From JAIBJP01 sp035639875 (lineage in GTDB: Bacteria; Actinomycetota; Thermoleophilia; Gaiellales; Gaiellaceae): a DNA stretch of 5,237 nucleotides. The notes under the pieces were generated by a model that saw nothing but the letters and a program-made list of their open reading frames with translations, was not told the DNA's origin and ran no database searches. Both the position numbers and the translations under genes were made by a program. Shown here piece after piece: positions 1 through 5,189 of the stretch. The stretch lies in NCBI GenBank assembly GCA_035639875.1, contig DASQXE010000175.1:1-5237 (forward strand). Reading direction: 5' to 3'. The number at the start of each line of letters is the position of its first letter. The stretch's first letter is position 1.

Positions 1-1046
1 CCGCCGTTCCATTTCCCGTCGAAGCCGACGATCGCGTAGGCGGGGACGTAGGCGAGATAGCTGAACGGGCCGTAGGTGTCACCGCGCCCGTTCGAGGACT
101 CGCACCGGCCGTTCGTCTGGATGTGCTCCCGGACGTAGCCCTCAGAGTCGGCGGGCCCGCACGCCTTCCCGTCGTCCGTGGGCATGTGCCCGTACGGCAT
201 CTCCCCTTCGCCCGCGATTCGCTGCGCGCCGTCGATGCCCGCCAGTCCGACGTCGATCACGTTCGAAGCCTCCACGTTCAGCCCGACGCGGAAGCCCATG
301 AGGAAGACCGCGGCCGCCACAAGCACCCACGTGGGCCAGAGCGGTGGCGTCGCGCTCCCGCGGCCTCGCGCCCCGATCCAGATCAGGCGCCCGAGTAGGT
401 AGAGGAGCGGCGGGTAGACGAGCGGCATCGCCGAAAAGACCCGGCCATGGTTGAAGTAGTAGAGGGAGAAGCTGAAGGAGAGGAGCACGGCCAGGTCGAG
501 GTTGCGGACGGAAAGGATCCGACGGAAGTCCGCCAGTCCGAAGAAGAAGACGGCGCAGAAGCCGAGCCAGATCCAGGCGTTGTTGATCTCTCGGCCGAAG
601 GCACCGTTGTAGCCGCGGGCCATCTTCCACGCCACCTGTGGGCCGGTCCAGGCCTCGGTTACCCGGGCGGTCGAGTCGTCCACCTTCGCCTCGACGATCT
701 GCCCCGCCTCCGGAAGGGAGGACCAGACGTCGACCTCCCAGACTCCCGCGTCCGAATCGAGCGTGGCCTGCTTCGTCAGCGTTTTCGGCGGATAGCGTTT
801 GACCCAGTCCGCCACCTTGGGCGTCCGCAAGACCGCCTGGATCGCCTGCTGTTCCTTCAGGGATGGTGACGAGGACTTCTCCTGCGGGACGAAGGGCGTG
901 CCGATTAGGTTCCCGTTGGAGTCGTAGACGGGATTGGTCGGCGCGGCGAACGCCGCGGGAGTGGCGACCAGCAGCGCGGCAGCCGTAACGACTACGCAGA
1001 GGCGCGCCGTCGGAAGCTCCAGAGCTTGTTGGCGACGAAATTCCAC
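1..1046 (-). CDS. Putative GT-C-like integral membrane protein with secreted N-terminal domain (3' end cut by window)
   Basis: This frame is open for 348 codons and runs off the left edge, so the C-terminus is missing. The GTG at 1046 gives a good signal peptide: basic n-region (MEFRR), hydrophobic core at residues 17-30, and an AFA-AP cleavage-like site near 34/35. Residues about 36-150 form a predicted extracytoplasmic domain. Its end (about 102-150, with VWEVDVW and ARVTEAWTGPQVAW) resembles a PepSY-type fold. Membrane segments follow at about 155-174, 183-200, 206-225 and 237-254. A polar loop (about 260-325) contains DVGLAGIDGAQRI, MPYGHMP and two cysteines (296, 314) that could form a disulfide; it ends in DTYGPFSYLAYVPAY, entering the next membrane segment. 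A long acidic loop followed by a Y-G-P motif recalls GT-C membrane glycosyltransferases that use polyprenyl-linked sugars. The family assignment is inference and no catalytic residue is proven. The start overlaps the GtrA-like gene by 55 nt without a visible Shine-Dalgarno, so translation may be coupled. Confidence 0.72.
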   Translation of the reverse strand, partial: MEFRRQQALELPTARLCVVVTAAALLVATPAAFAAPTNPVYDSNGNLIGTPFVPQEKSSSPSLKEQQAIQAVLRTPKVADWVKRYPPKTLTKQATLDSDAGVWEVDVWSSLPEAGQIVEAKVDDSTARVTEAWTGPQVAWKMARGYNGAFGREINNAWIWLGFCAVFFFGLADFRRILSVRNLDLAVLLSFSFSLYYFNHGRVFSAMPLVYPPLLYLLGRLIWIGARGRGSATPPLWPTWVLVAAAVFLMGFRVGLNVEASNVIDVGLAGIDGAQRIAGEGEMPYGHMPTDDGKACGPADSEGYVREHIQTNGRCESSNGRGDTYGPFSYLAYVPAYAIVGFDGKWNG

Positions 1047-1456
1047 GGGGTCACGAGGGCGATCGCCGTTGCCTGAGCCGGCACCTTCGGCACTCCGGCG
1101 GCGACGAGAATGCTCAGGAAGAGGAGGTTGGCGCCGAGCGCGATCGTGGACACGATGAGGAAGCGGAGGCCCTGGTAGGCGAAGTGGCCGCGCTCGTGGC
1201 GGAACGTCCAGAGCCGGTTCCAGGCGTAGTTGTTCGACACGGCGACGAGGAACGAGCACGTCGCGGCGAGGAGGTAGTGGAGACCCGCTCCATGGAGGAG
1301 GAGAGTGAAAACGCCGAGGTTGACGACGTAGCCGCTGGCGCCCACCGTGCAGAACTTCGCCAGCTGAACCCAGTTGTGGCGCCGGCGGAGAGCCTGCGCC
1401 GCGGCCTCGCCAAGGGCGCTCGAGCGCCTCGGCGCAGTATCCGAGCCGGTTGCCAC
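992..1456 (-). CDS. GtrA family membrane protein (putative polyprenyl-phosphate-sugar flippase)
   Basis: The 154-residue product has the usual size and layout of the GtrA/DPMS family: a basic N-terminus, then four membrane segments at about 35-54, 60-79, 96-118 and 125-142. The entry motif QLAKFCTVGASGYVVN (31-46) is typical. The two halves are related: NNYAWNRLWTFR (75-86) after segment 2 matches WNFVANKLWSFR (138-149) after segment 4, the internal repeat expected of this family. GtrA proteins are thought to move undecaprenyl-phosphate-linked sugars across the membrane, or to assist the enzymes that make and use them, in O-antigen, teichoic acid or arabinogalactan decoration. The GTG at 1456 is chosen because a TAA lies in frame five codons upstream. 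No Shine-Dalgarno is visible. It sits 40 nt after the methyltransferase and its 3' end overlaps the GT-C-like gene, its most likely working partner. The sugar carried cannot be told from sequence. Confidence 0.93.
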   Translation of the reverse strand: MATGSDTAPRRSSALGEAAAQALRRRHNWVQLAKFCTVGASGYVVNLGVFTLLLHGAGLHYLLAATCSFLVAVSNNYAWNRLWTFRHERGHFAYQGLRFLIVSTIALGANLLFLSILVAAGVPKVPAQATAIALVTPWNFVANKLWSFRRRASA

Positions 1457-1496
1457 GGTTGAAGAAGGTTAGACGGCGGGTGTGTCGAGCCGGTGC

Positions 1497-2135
1497 TTAG
1501 AACCCCTCGGCGCCGACGAGGGGGACGAAGCGGCAGGGGACCGAGCGCGTGATGGCCGGGCCCTCGGGACTGCGCACGATCACTTCGAGCCGCTGACCCA
1601 TGGGACCGCCTACCGGAACGACCAGCCGGCCCGCGGGGACGAGCTGCTCGTACAACGACTCGGGCATGTGGGGAGCGGCAGCGGCCACGACAATCGCGTC
1701 GTAGGGCGCGTGCTCGGGAAGGCCCACCGAGCCGTCGCCGACGTGAACGTCCACCGAGTCGTAGCCGGCGGCCTGCAAGCGCTCCGTTGCTCGCTCCGCA
1801 AGCTCCGGAATCCGCTCGATCGTGTGCACCTCGGCGCCGAGCTCCGCGAGCACCGCCGCCTGATAGCCGGAGCCCGTGCCGATGTCGAGCACATGGTCGC
1901 CTTCTCCGACCTCGGCCGTCTGGCACATGATCGCGACCATGTACGGCTGCGAGATCGTCTGGCCATAGCCGATGCGGAGCGGCATGTCGAGATAAGCGCG
2001 CACGCGCTCCTCGTCGTCCACGAAGAGCTCCCGGGGAACCCGTCCCATCGCGTCGAGCACGCGCCGGTCGACGATGCCGCGTGACTCGAGCTGCTCGGCC
2101 ACCATTCGCGACCGCTCCGTGTCGAAGTCAGACAC
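1497..2135 (-). CDS. pcm: Protein-L-isoaspartate O-methyltransferase (PCMT)
   Basis: This cytosolic repair enzyme uses S-adenosylmethionine to methylate L-isoaspartyl residues that form in ageing proteins, which lets them revert to aspartate. The 212-residue product is of normal length. Family landmarks occur in order: MVAEQLESRGI (11-21), RVPRELFV (32-39), AYLDMPLRIGYGQTIS (47-62) including the PCMT substrate-side motif, the SAM-binding motif VLDIGTGSGYQ (82-92), the acidic residue of TIERI (E107) expected at the SAM ribose, GDG (133-135), APYDAIVV (143-150), and the C-terminal FVPLVG (203-208). The GTG at 2135 is preferred over the in-frame ATG at 2189: the family's N-terminus begins just after this GTG, and the extra 18 residues lie wholly inside the upstream gene and are unlike the family. 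The GTG overlaps the stop of the phosphodiesterase gene by 8 nt, which implies translational coupling. A CATGCG/CGCATG hairpin lies 7 nt before the start. The family call is secure; the longer start remains possible. Confidence 0.96.
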   Translation of the reverse strand: MSDFDTERSRMVAEQLESRGIVDRRVLDAMGRVPRELFVDDEERVRAYLDMPLRIGYGQTISQPYMVAIMCQTAEVGEGDHVLDIGTGSGYQAAVLAELGAEVHTIERIPELAERATERLQAAGYDSVDVHVGDGSVGLPEHAPYDAIVVAAAAPHMPESLYEQLVPAGRLVVPVGGPMGQRLEVIVRSPEGPAITRSVPCRFVPLVGAEGF

Positions 2136-3558
2136 CGGTTCGCATGCGCGCGCGCATGGAGGCCGGCGCCTCGACTCCGAAGTGCGCAAGCGCGAGCGGA
2201 GCGAGGTCGGTCACGCTGGGGCTTTCAGGGACGAGCACCTCGTCGAGACCTGTTGCGACGAGCGGAATCGTCGAATCGCCATCGAGAAGGGATCCGTGGC
2301 TGCCGCCGCCGGCGTGGTGGCGGCGCCCAAGGTCCTCGAACTCCCAACCCGGAGCGGCCGAGACGAGGACCTCGCCGGCATTCGCGCAGGCGAGAGCGCA
2401 CCAGGCGCGTTCGAGCGCGTTTGGGTACATGCTCGGGTCGAGCACCTGCCGATCGCCGACGGTGTGCCAGCCTCCATCCTCCGGCGCGAAGTGAAGCTCG
2501 GCGCGCTCGCGGCGGGCGATCGCGTCGCCGTCCTCCTCGAAGAGGACGAGATCGACGGCTGCATGCCCGTCGAGCCGCTGCGCGAGCCCGCGCGGGTCAC
2601 GGCCGTCGAGGGCATAGACCATCCCAGCGCGGTTGGAGGCCGCGACCGCCACGTCCGCTGTGCTCGGATCCTCCGCTCGGCGACCGGTGAAGATGCTCAG
2701 GTCGCCAAACGCATCCTGCAGCCGTGCGATGCGATCCACGCGCGTCTGACCGTGGTCGGAGCAGACCACGATCGCGTACCGGTCCAGGAACTCGTCTGGC
2801 CCGCCCGCAGCAACCATGAGCTCGGCAAGGTTCCCATCTGCGCGCTCCAAGGCAGCGAGCGCGCCCTCTGGGCCGGCCAAGTGCGAGGCATAGTCGTAAT
2901 CGGGGAGGTAGAAGACGAGGAAGTCGAAGCCGTCGCGTGTGACGAGCCAGCGGCCGATCGTGGCCGCGTACGCGTCGATCGAGCCCTCAGGGCGCGAGCG
3001 GATGGCGAGCCGCGCGCCGGTCGCGTCGGACTCGTAGAGGTTGAAGAAGAAGAACCGCCGCGGCCCCCAGGCGCCCTCGTACCACCGGTTGCGGCCGACC
3101 GGCACGGGAAGCTTGAGCGTGTGGCGCGTCCGTCCGCGGTAGCAGGTGAAGTTGATGGCCGCGCAGTCGAGCCCATCGTCCTCGAGCGCCTCGAAGACCG
3201 TGAGGGCCTCCGGAGCCAGATGCTCCTGGGTCATGGCGAAGATGGAGTCGCGGATCGCGCGCCGTGTTCCCGCCGCCCGAACCGCCGCGAACGAGGACCC
3301 GTATTCGACGATCCGCCGTTCACCCCGGTGGTACCAGACGAGATGCGGGATGCCGTGAGCATCTGGATGGGCGCCCGTCGCGATCGACGTCAGGCAGACC
3401 GGCGTCACGGAGGGGAAGGTGGTCGTCCCGTGCGCGTAGGTGCCGGCCTCGGACAAGAGGCCGAGCGCCGGAAGGCGATGGTCCTCGAGGCCGCGCTCGA
3501 GCATCTCCGGGGTGAGGCCGTCGATGACGGCGAGGACGAGGCCCTTAGTCCTTGGCAA
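2128..3558 (-). CDS. Alkaline phosphatase superfamily protein, type I phosphodiesterase/nucleotide pyrophosphatase family
   Basis: The 476-residue product carries the metal-site pattern of the Phosphodiest (NPP-like) branch. D13 lies in LVLAVIDGL. The nucleophile region GTTTFPSVTPVCLTSIATG (44-62) is followed by HPDAHGIP; T47 is the best candidate nucleophile by analogy with the TFP motif of NPPs, with T52 an alternative. D222 and H226 (DYASH), D268 and H269 (SDHGQ) and H421 (GGSHGS) complete the two-zinc site. It should therefore hydrolyse a phosphodiester or phosphomonoester, with substrate unknown. Unlike secreted NPPs it has no signal peptide or membrane segment, so it is probably cytosolic or attached through a partner. 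The TTG at 3558 is the only usable start: TGA lies in frame two codons upstream, the next ATG (codon 19) would remove D13, and GAGGA sits 3 nt before the TTG. It overlaps the preceding membrane-protein gene by 14 nt and the PCMT gene by 8 nt. The family is well supported; the physiological role is open. Confidence 0.92.
   Translation of the reverse strand: MPRTKGLVLAVIDGLTPEMLERGLEDHRLPALGLLSEAGTYAHGTTTFPSVTPVCLTSIATGAHPDAHGIPHLVWYHRGERRIVEYGSSFAAVRAAGTRRAIRDSIFAMTQEHLAPEALTVFEALEDDGLDCAAINFTCYRGRTRHTLKLPVPVGRNRWYEGAWGPRRFFFFNLYESDATGARLAIRSRPEGSIDAYAATIGRWLVTRDGFDFLVFYLPDYDYASHLAGPEGALAALERADGNLAELMVAAGGPDEFLDRYAIVVCSDHGQTRVDRIARLQDAFGDLSIFTGRRAEDPSTADVAVAASNRAGMVYALDGRDPRGLAQRLDGHAAVDLVLFEEDGDAIARRERAELHFAPEDGGWHTVGDRQVLDPSMYPNALERAWCALACANAGEVLVSAAPGWEFEDLGRRHHAGGGSHGSLLDGDSTIPLVATGLDEVLVPESPSVTDLAPLALAHFGVEAPASMRARMRTGV
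2143..2158. repeat. 16-bp perfect palindrome with (CG)5 core at the phosphodiesterase/PCMT junction
   Basis: CATGCGCGCGCGCATG is its own reverse complement and lies within an 18-bp run of strictly alternating pyrimidine and purine (2141-2158). In the minus-strand mRNA it can fold into a 6-bp CATGCG/CGCATG stem with a CGCG loop, ending 7 nt before the PCMT GTG at 2135. It also codes for MRARM near the end of the phosphodiesterase, so coding constraint may explain part of it. Confidence 0.6.
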
Positions 3559-3925
3559 GGATCCTCAGGCCCGCGTAGCGCGAGCCGGCGCGTCGGCCGA
3601 GCCTGAGACCCGCAAGCGGCACGGCCGCCGCGAGCCCGTAGCCGAGGGCGGGAACGAAGGCGAGTCCGGCGGTCGCCAGCGCGCCCAGAAGGCGGGCGGC
3701 ACCGGAGAGCCGGACGAGCGCGAGCCCGCTCACGACCACCGTTCCGGCGAGCGCAACGAGCGCCCACCAGGGCAAGGCGGCCAGCGCGATCGCCACCGCG
3801 GTGCCGAGCAGCACCACGGCGGCGAGGCCCGGCAAAGGACGCCGCGCCTCGCCGCCGATCACGCCGTCGGCGACACCCAGGCCAAGAATCACGCCGAGCA
3901 GGTACCAGTCCAAAAGGCCGTCCAC
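3545..3925 (-). CDS. Small four-segment hydrophobic membrane protein, function unknown
   Basis: I do not recognise a named family. With the GTG at 3925 the product has 126 residues and is almost wholly hydrophobic, with likely membrane segments at about 6-25, 31-50, 52-71 and 78-107 and a basic tail (RLGRRAGSRYAGLR) ending in RILAKD. The frame stays open upstream to an ATG at 4045, but those extra 40 residues are polar, Arg/Ser-rich and antisense to the start of the protease gene, so they are rejected. The GTG lies 7 nt downstream of TAGACT (3938 to 3933), which fits a leaderless mRNA. It is the first gene of the minus-strand run. Its stop lies 14 nt inside the phosphodiesterase gene, so the two products may be made together, and it could serve as a membrane partner for that soluble enzyme. 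That role is inference from position only. Confidence 0.75.
   Translation of the reverse strand: MDGLLDWYLLGVILGLGVADGVIGGEARRPLPGLAAVVLLGTAVAIALAALPWWALVALAGTVVVSGLALVRLSGAARLLGALATAGLAFVPALGYGLAAAVPLAGLRLGRRAGSRYAGLRILAKD
3559..3567 (-). promoter_or_regulatory. Candidate ribosome binding site for the TTG start of the phosphodiesterase
   Basis: On the minus strand, GAGGA (3566 to 3562) lies 3 nt before the TTG at 3558, inside the end of the upstream membrane-protein gene. The spacing is short, but this is the clearest purine-rich site before any start in the window. Together with the in-frame TGA just upstream it helps decide the TTG start. Confidence 0.45.
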
Positions 3926-3938
3926 CCGCGTGAGTCTA
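3926..3938 (-). promoter_or_regulatory. -10-like box for the minus-strand gene run, probably leaderless
   Basis: Read on the minus strand, TAGACT (3938 to 3933) matches TATAAT at four of six positions, and it is followed by 7 nt and then the GTG start at 3925. This spacing would put the transcription start at the first base of the start codon, and no Shine-Dalgarno lies between. No convincing -35 hexamer is seen 16-18 nt further upstream. Confidence 0.45.
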
Positions 3939-3952
3939 GCCGTGCCCTTCCC

Positions 3953-3965
3953 TATCCTCGCCGCG
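3953..3965 (+). promoter_or_regulatory. -10-like box for the SDH protease gene, probably leaderless
   Basis: TATCCT (3953-3958) matches TATAAT at four of six positions, and it is followed by 7 nt and then the GTG at 3966. The spacing equals that of the opposite-strand box in the same 40-bp gap, and the purine-poor interval leaves no room for a Shine-Dalgarno. No clear -35 hexamer is visible. Confidence 0.42.
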
Positions 3966-4808
3966 GTGGACCTGGGCAACCTCTTCACGGTCCTGCTGTT
4001 CGCCCTCATCGTGCTTCCGGTCCTCCAGCGGTGGACGCTGAGCACGCGGCGGGCACGCGCGCTGACGGCGCTGCAAAGCTCTCGTCAGAGCCGCGTCATC
4101 GCCATGATCCACCGCCAGGAGACGGTCGGGCTCCTGGGCGTCCCCCTCTATCGCTTCATCGACATCGACGACTCGGAGGCGGTCCTGCGCGCGATTCGCT
4201 TGACCCCCGAGGACACACCGATCGATCTCGTGCTCCACACCCCCGGCGGCCTCGTCCTCGCGTCGGAGCAGATCGCGTACGCGTTGAGCGCGCATCCGGC
4301 CAAAGTGACCGTGTTGGTCCCTCACTACGCCATGTCAGGGGGGACGTTGCTCGCGCTCGCGGCAGACGAGATCCGGATGGATGCCGCCGCGGTCCTGGGC
4401 CCCGTAGATCCCCAGCTCGGCGACCTGCCCGCGGCGTCGCTCGTACGCGTGACGGGAAAGAAACCACTTGAGCGGATCGAAGACCGCACCCTGATCATGG
4501 CCGACGTCGCCGAGAAGGCCGTCCGGCACATGAAGCAGGTGGTGCGAGAGCTGGCGGCCCGTCACATGGACGAGAAGAAAGCCGACTCCCTCGCCGAGGA
4601 ACTCGCCGGGGGCCACTACACCCATGACGATCCGATCACGGTGCACGAGGCCAAGGAGCTCGGGCTTGCGGTCGAAGTCGGTCTTCCGCAGGAGGTCTAC
4701 GACCTGATGGCTCTCTTTCCGCAAGCGGGAGGGCGCCGGCCCAGCGTCCAGTACGTGCCACTACCCATGCCGGCCGGCGAGCCGCCGGCGAAACCACGCC
4801 GTCCGTAG
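3966..4808 (+). CDS. SDH family Clp-fold serine protease, membrane-anchored
   Basis: The 280-residue product matches the SDH (serine dehydrogenase proteinase, PF01972-type) branch of the ClpP/crotonase fold, related to SppA. A single N-terminal membrane segment (about 5-20) is followed by a basic stretch (QRWTLSTRRARAL). By the positive-inside rule this places the catalytic domain in the cytoplasm. Landmarks are SRVIAMIHRQE (42-52), YRFIDIDDSEAVLRAIR (62-78), the oxyanion-loop motif LVLHTPGGL (88-96), the probable nucleophile S124 in HYAMSGGT, ADEIRMD (133-139), LGPVDPQLG (144-152) and EAKELGL (228-234). The general base is not certain; lysines such as K184 or K190 are candidates by analogy with Ser-Lys peptidases. 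The C-terminus is Pro-rich and probably disordered. The GTG at 3966 is chosen over in-frame GTGs at 3930 and 3942 because MDLGNLF leads directly into the anchor and a -10-like box sits 7 nt before it. A role in membrane protein quality control is inference. Confidence 0.88.
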   Translation: MDLGNLFTVLLFALIVLPVLQRWTLSTRRARALTALQSSRQSRVIAMIHRQETVGLLGVPLYRFIDIDDSEAVLRAIRLTPEDTPIDLVLHTPGGLVLASEQIAYALSAHPAKVTVLVPHYAMSGGTLLALAADEIRMDAAAVLGPVDPQLGDLPAASLVRVTGKKPLERIEDRTLIMADVAEKAVRHMKQVVRELAARHMDEKKADSLAEELAGGHYTHDDPITVHEAKELGLAVEVGLPQEVYDLMALFPQAGGRRPSVQYVPLPMPAGEPPAKPRRP

Positions 4809-4830
4809 GCGGCAGTACCTCTCGAAATAC

Positions 4831-4876
4831 CCCTTCCAGCAGTTTCCAGGAGATTTGTGCTGGGAATTGTTGGGAT
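4831..4876 (+). promoter_or_regulatory. Structured, AT-richer leader before the thioredoxin-like gene
   Basis: The 68-nt gap after the protease is visibly poorer in G+C than its surroundings. TTCCAGCA (4834-4841) can pair with TGCTGGGAA (4858-4866) with one bulged G, giving an 8-bp stem with a 16-nt loop. A second TTCCAG (4844-4849) could compete for the same partner, and TGGGA occurs twice (4861-4865, 4871-4875). AGGAG (4848-4852) lies in the loop, 24 nt before the ATG, which is too far for a normal ribosome site; GGGAA at 4862-4866 is better placed. No U-run follows, so a standard intrinsic terminator is unlikely. Confidence 0.3.
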
Positions 4877-5182
4877 ATGCGTAAAACCAAGCCCCCGATG
4901 TTGCTGTTCTTCACGAATCCACGCTCCGGCCCCGCCCGCCGGATGGAGAGCCTTCTCGCCCACCTTGCCCGCAAGGAGCGCCAGCGCCTCCGCATCGCCC
5001 GCATCGACGCCGATTCGCACCCGGAGTGGATCGAGCGTCTCAACGTCACGGAAATCCCGACGCTCGTCCTCGTCAAGGACCGGCGTCCGGTCGACCGGCT
5101 CGAAGGACGCGTCAGCGCGCCGCAGATCGAGCGCATGATCGCCCCCCACCTCGAACCCGCCCAGGTCGAAGCTGCGGCGTGA
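4877..5182 (+). CDS. Thioredoxin-fold protein lacking both active-site cysteines
   Basis: The 101-residue product has thioredoxin length and layout. It starts with beta strand PMLLFFTN (7-14), has an active-site-like turn RSGPARRM (16-23), then a helix, strand LRIARIDADSHPEW (38-51), the conserved cis-proline segment TEIPTLVLVKD (58-68), and a final helix. In a classical thioredoxin the turn reads WCGPCRRM. Here both cysteines are replaced, by Ser17 and Ala20, and there is no cysteine anywhere in the protein. It cannot perform dithiol-disulfide exchange, so a binding, scaffold or chaperone role is more likely. The ATG at 4877 is the only start codon in frame in the preceding 40 nt. It follows the SDH protease by 68 nt on the same strand and could be co-transcribed, which would make it a possible adaptor or folding partner for that protease (inference). 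There is no signal peptide, so it is probably cytosolic. Its stop lies 7 nt from the stop of a convergent gene. Confidence 0.85.
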   Translation: MRKTKPPMLLFFTNPRSGPARRMESLLAHLARKERQRLRIARIDADSHPEWIERLNVTEIPTLVLVKDRRPVDRLEGRVSAPQIERMIAPHLEPAQVEAAA

Positions 5183-5189
5183 GGAGAGT

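Noticed and set aside
142..630. A 162-codon minus-strand frame with an ATG start, a possible alternative to the large membrane protein
   Set aside because: It is Arg/Leu-rich and has no clean membrane segments. The frame used for the 1-1046 gene gives a signal peptide and well-formed membrane helices and stays open to the window edge.
1114..1926. A 270-codon minus-strand frame across GtrA and PCMT
   Set aside because: It lies out of frame with two well-supported genes and encodes a low-complexity Arg/Ser/Gly/Ala-rich product, a frame shadow.
3043..3054. GAA repeat tract as a microsatellite
   Set aside because: It encodes a Phe run in the phosphodiesterase (RRFFFFN) on the minus strand, and a similar tract at 541-551 encodes VFFFG in a membrane segment, so codon choice explains both.
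2074..3606. A 510-codon open frame on the plus strand covering the whole phosphodiesterase gene
   Set aside because: It is antisense to a gene with clear catalytic motifs. Its protein is Arg/Glu/Ala-rich with no recognisable domain, as expected from GC-biased third positions on the opposite strand.
3440..4471. A 343-codon plus-strand frame spanning the divergent gap
   Set aside because: It is antisense to the small membrane protein and out of frame with the SDH protease. The product is Arg/Pro/Gly-rich without motifs.
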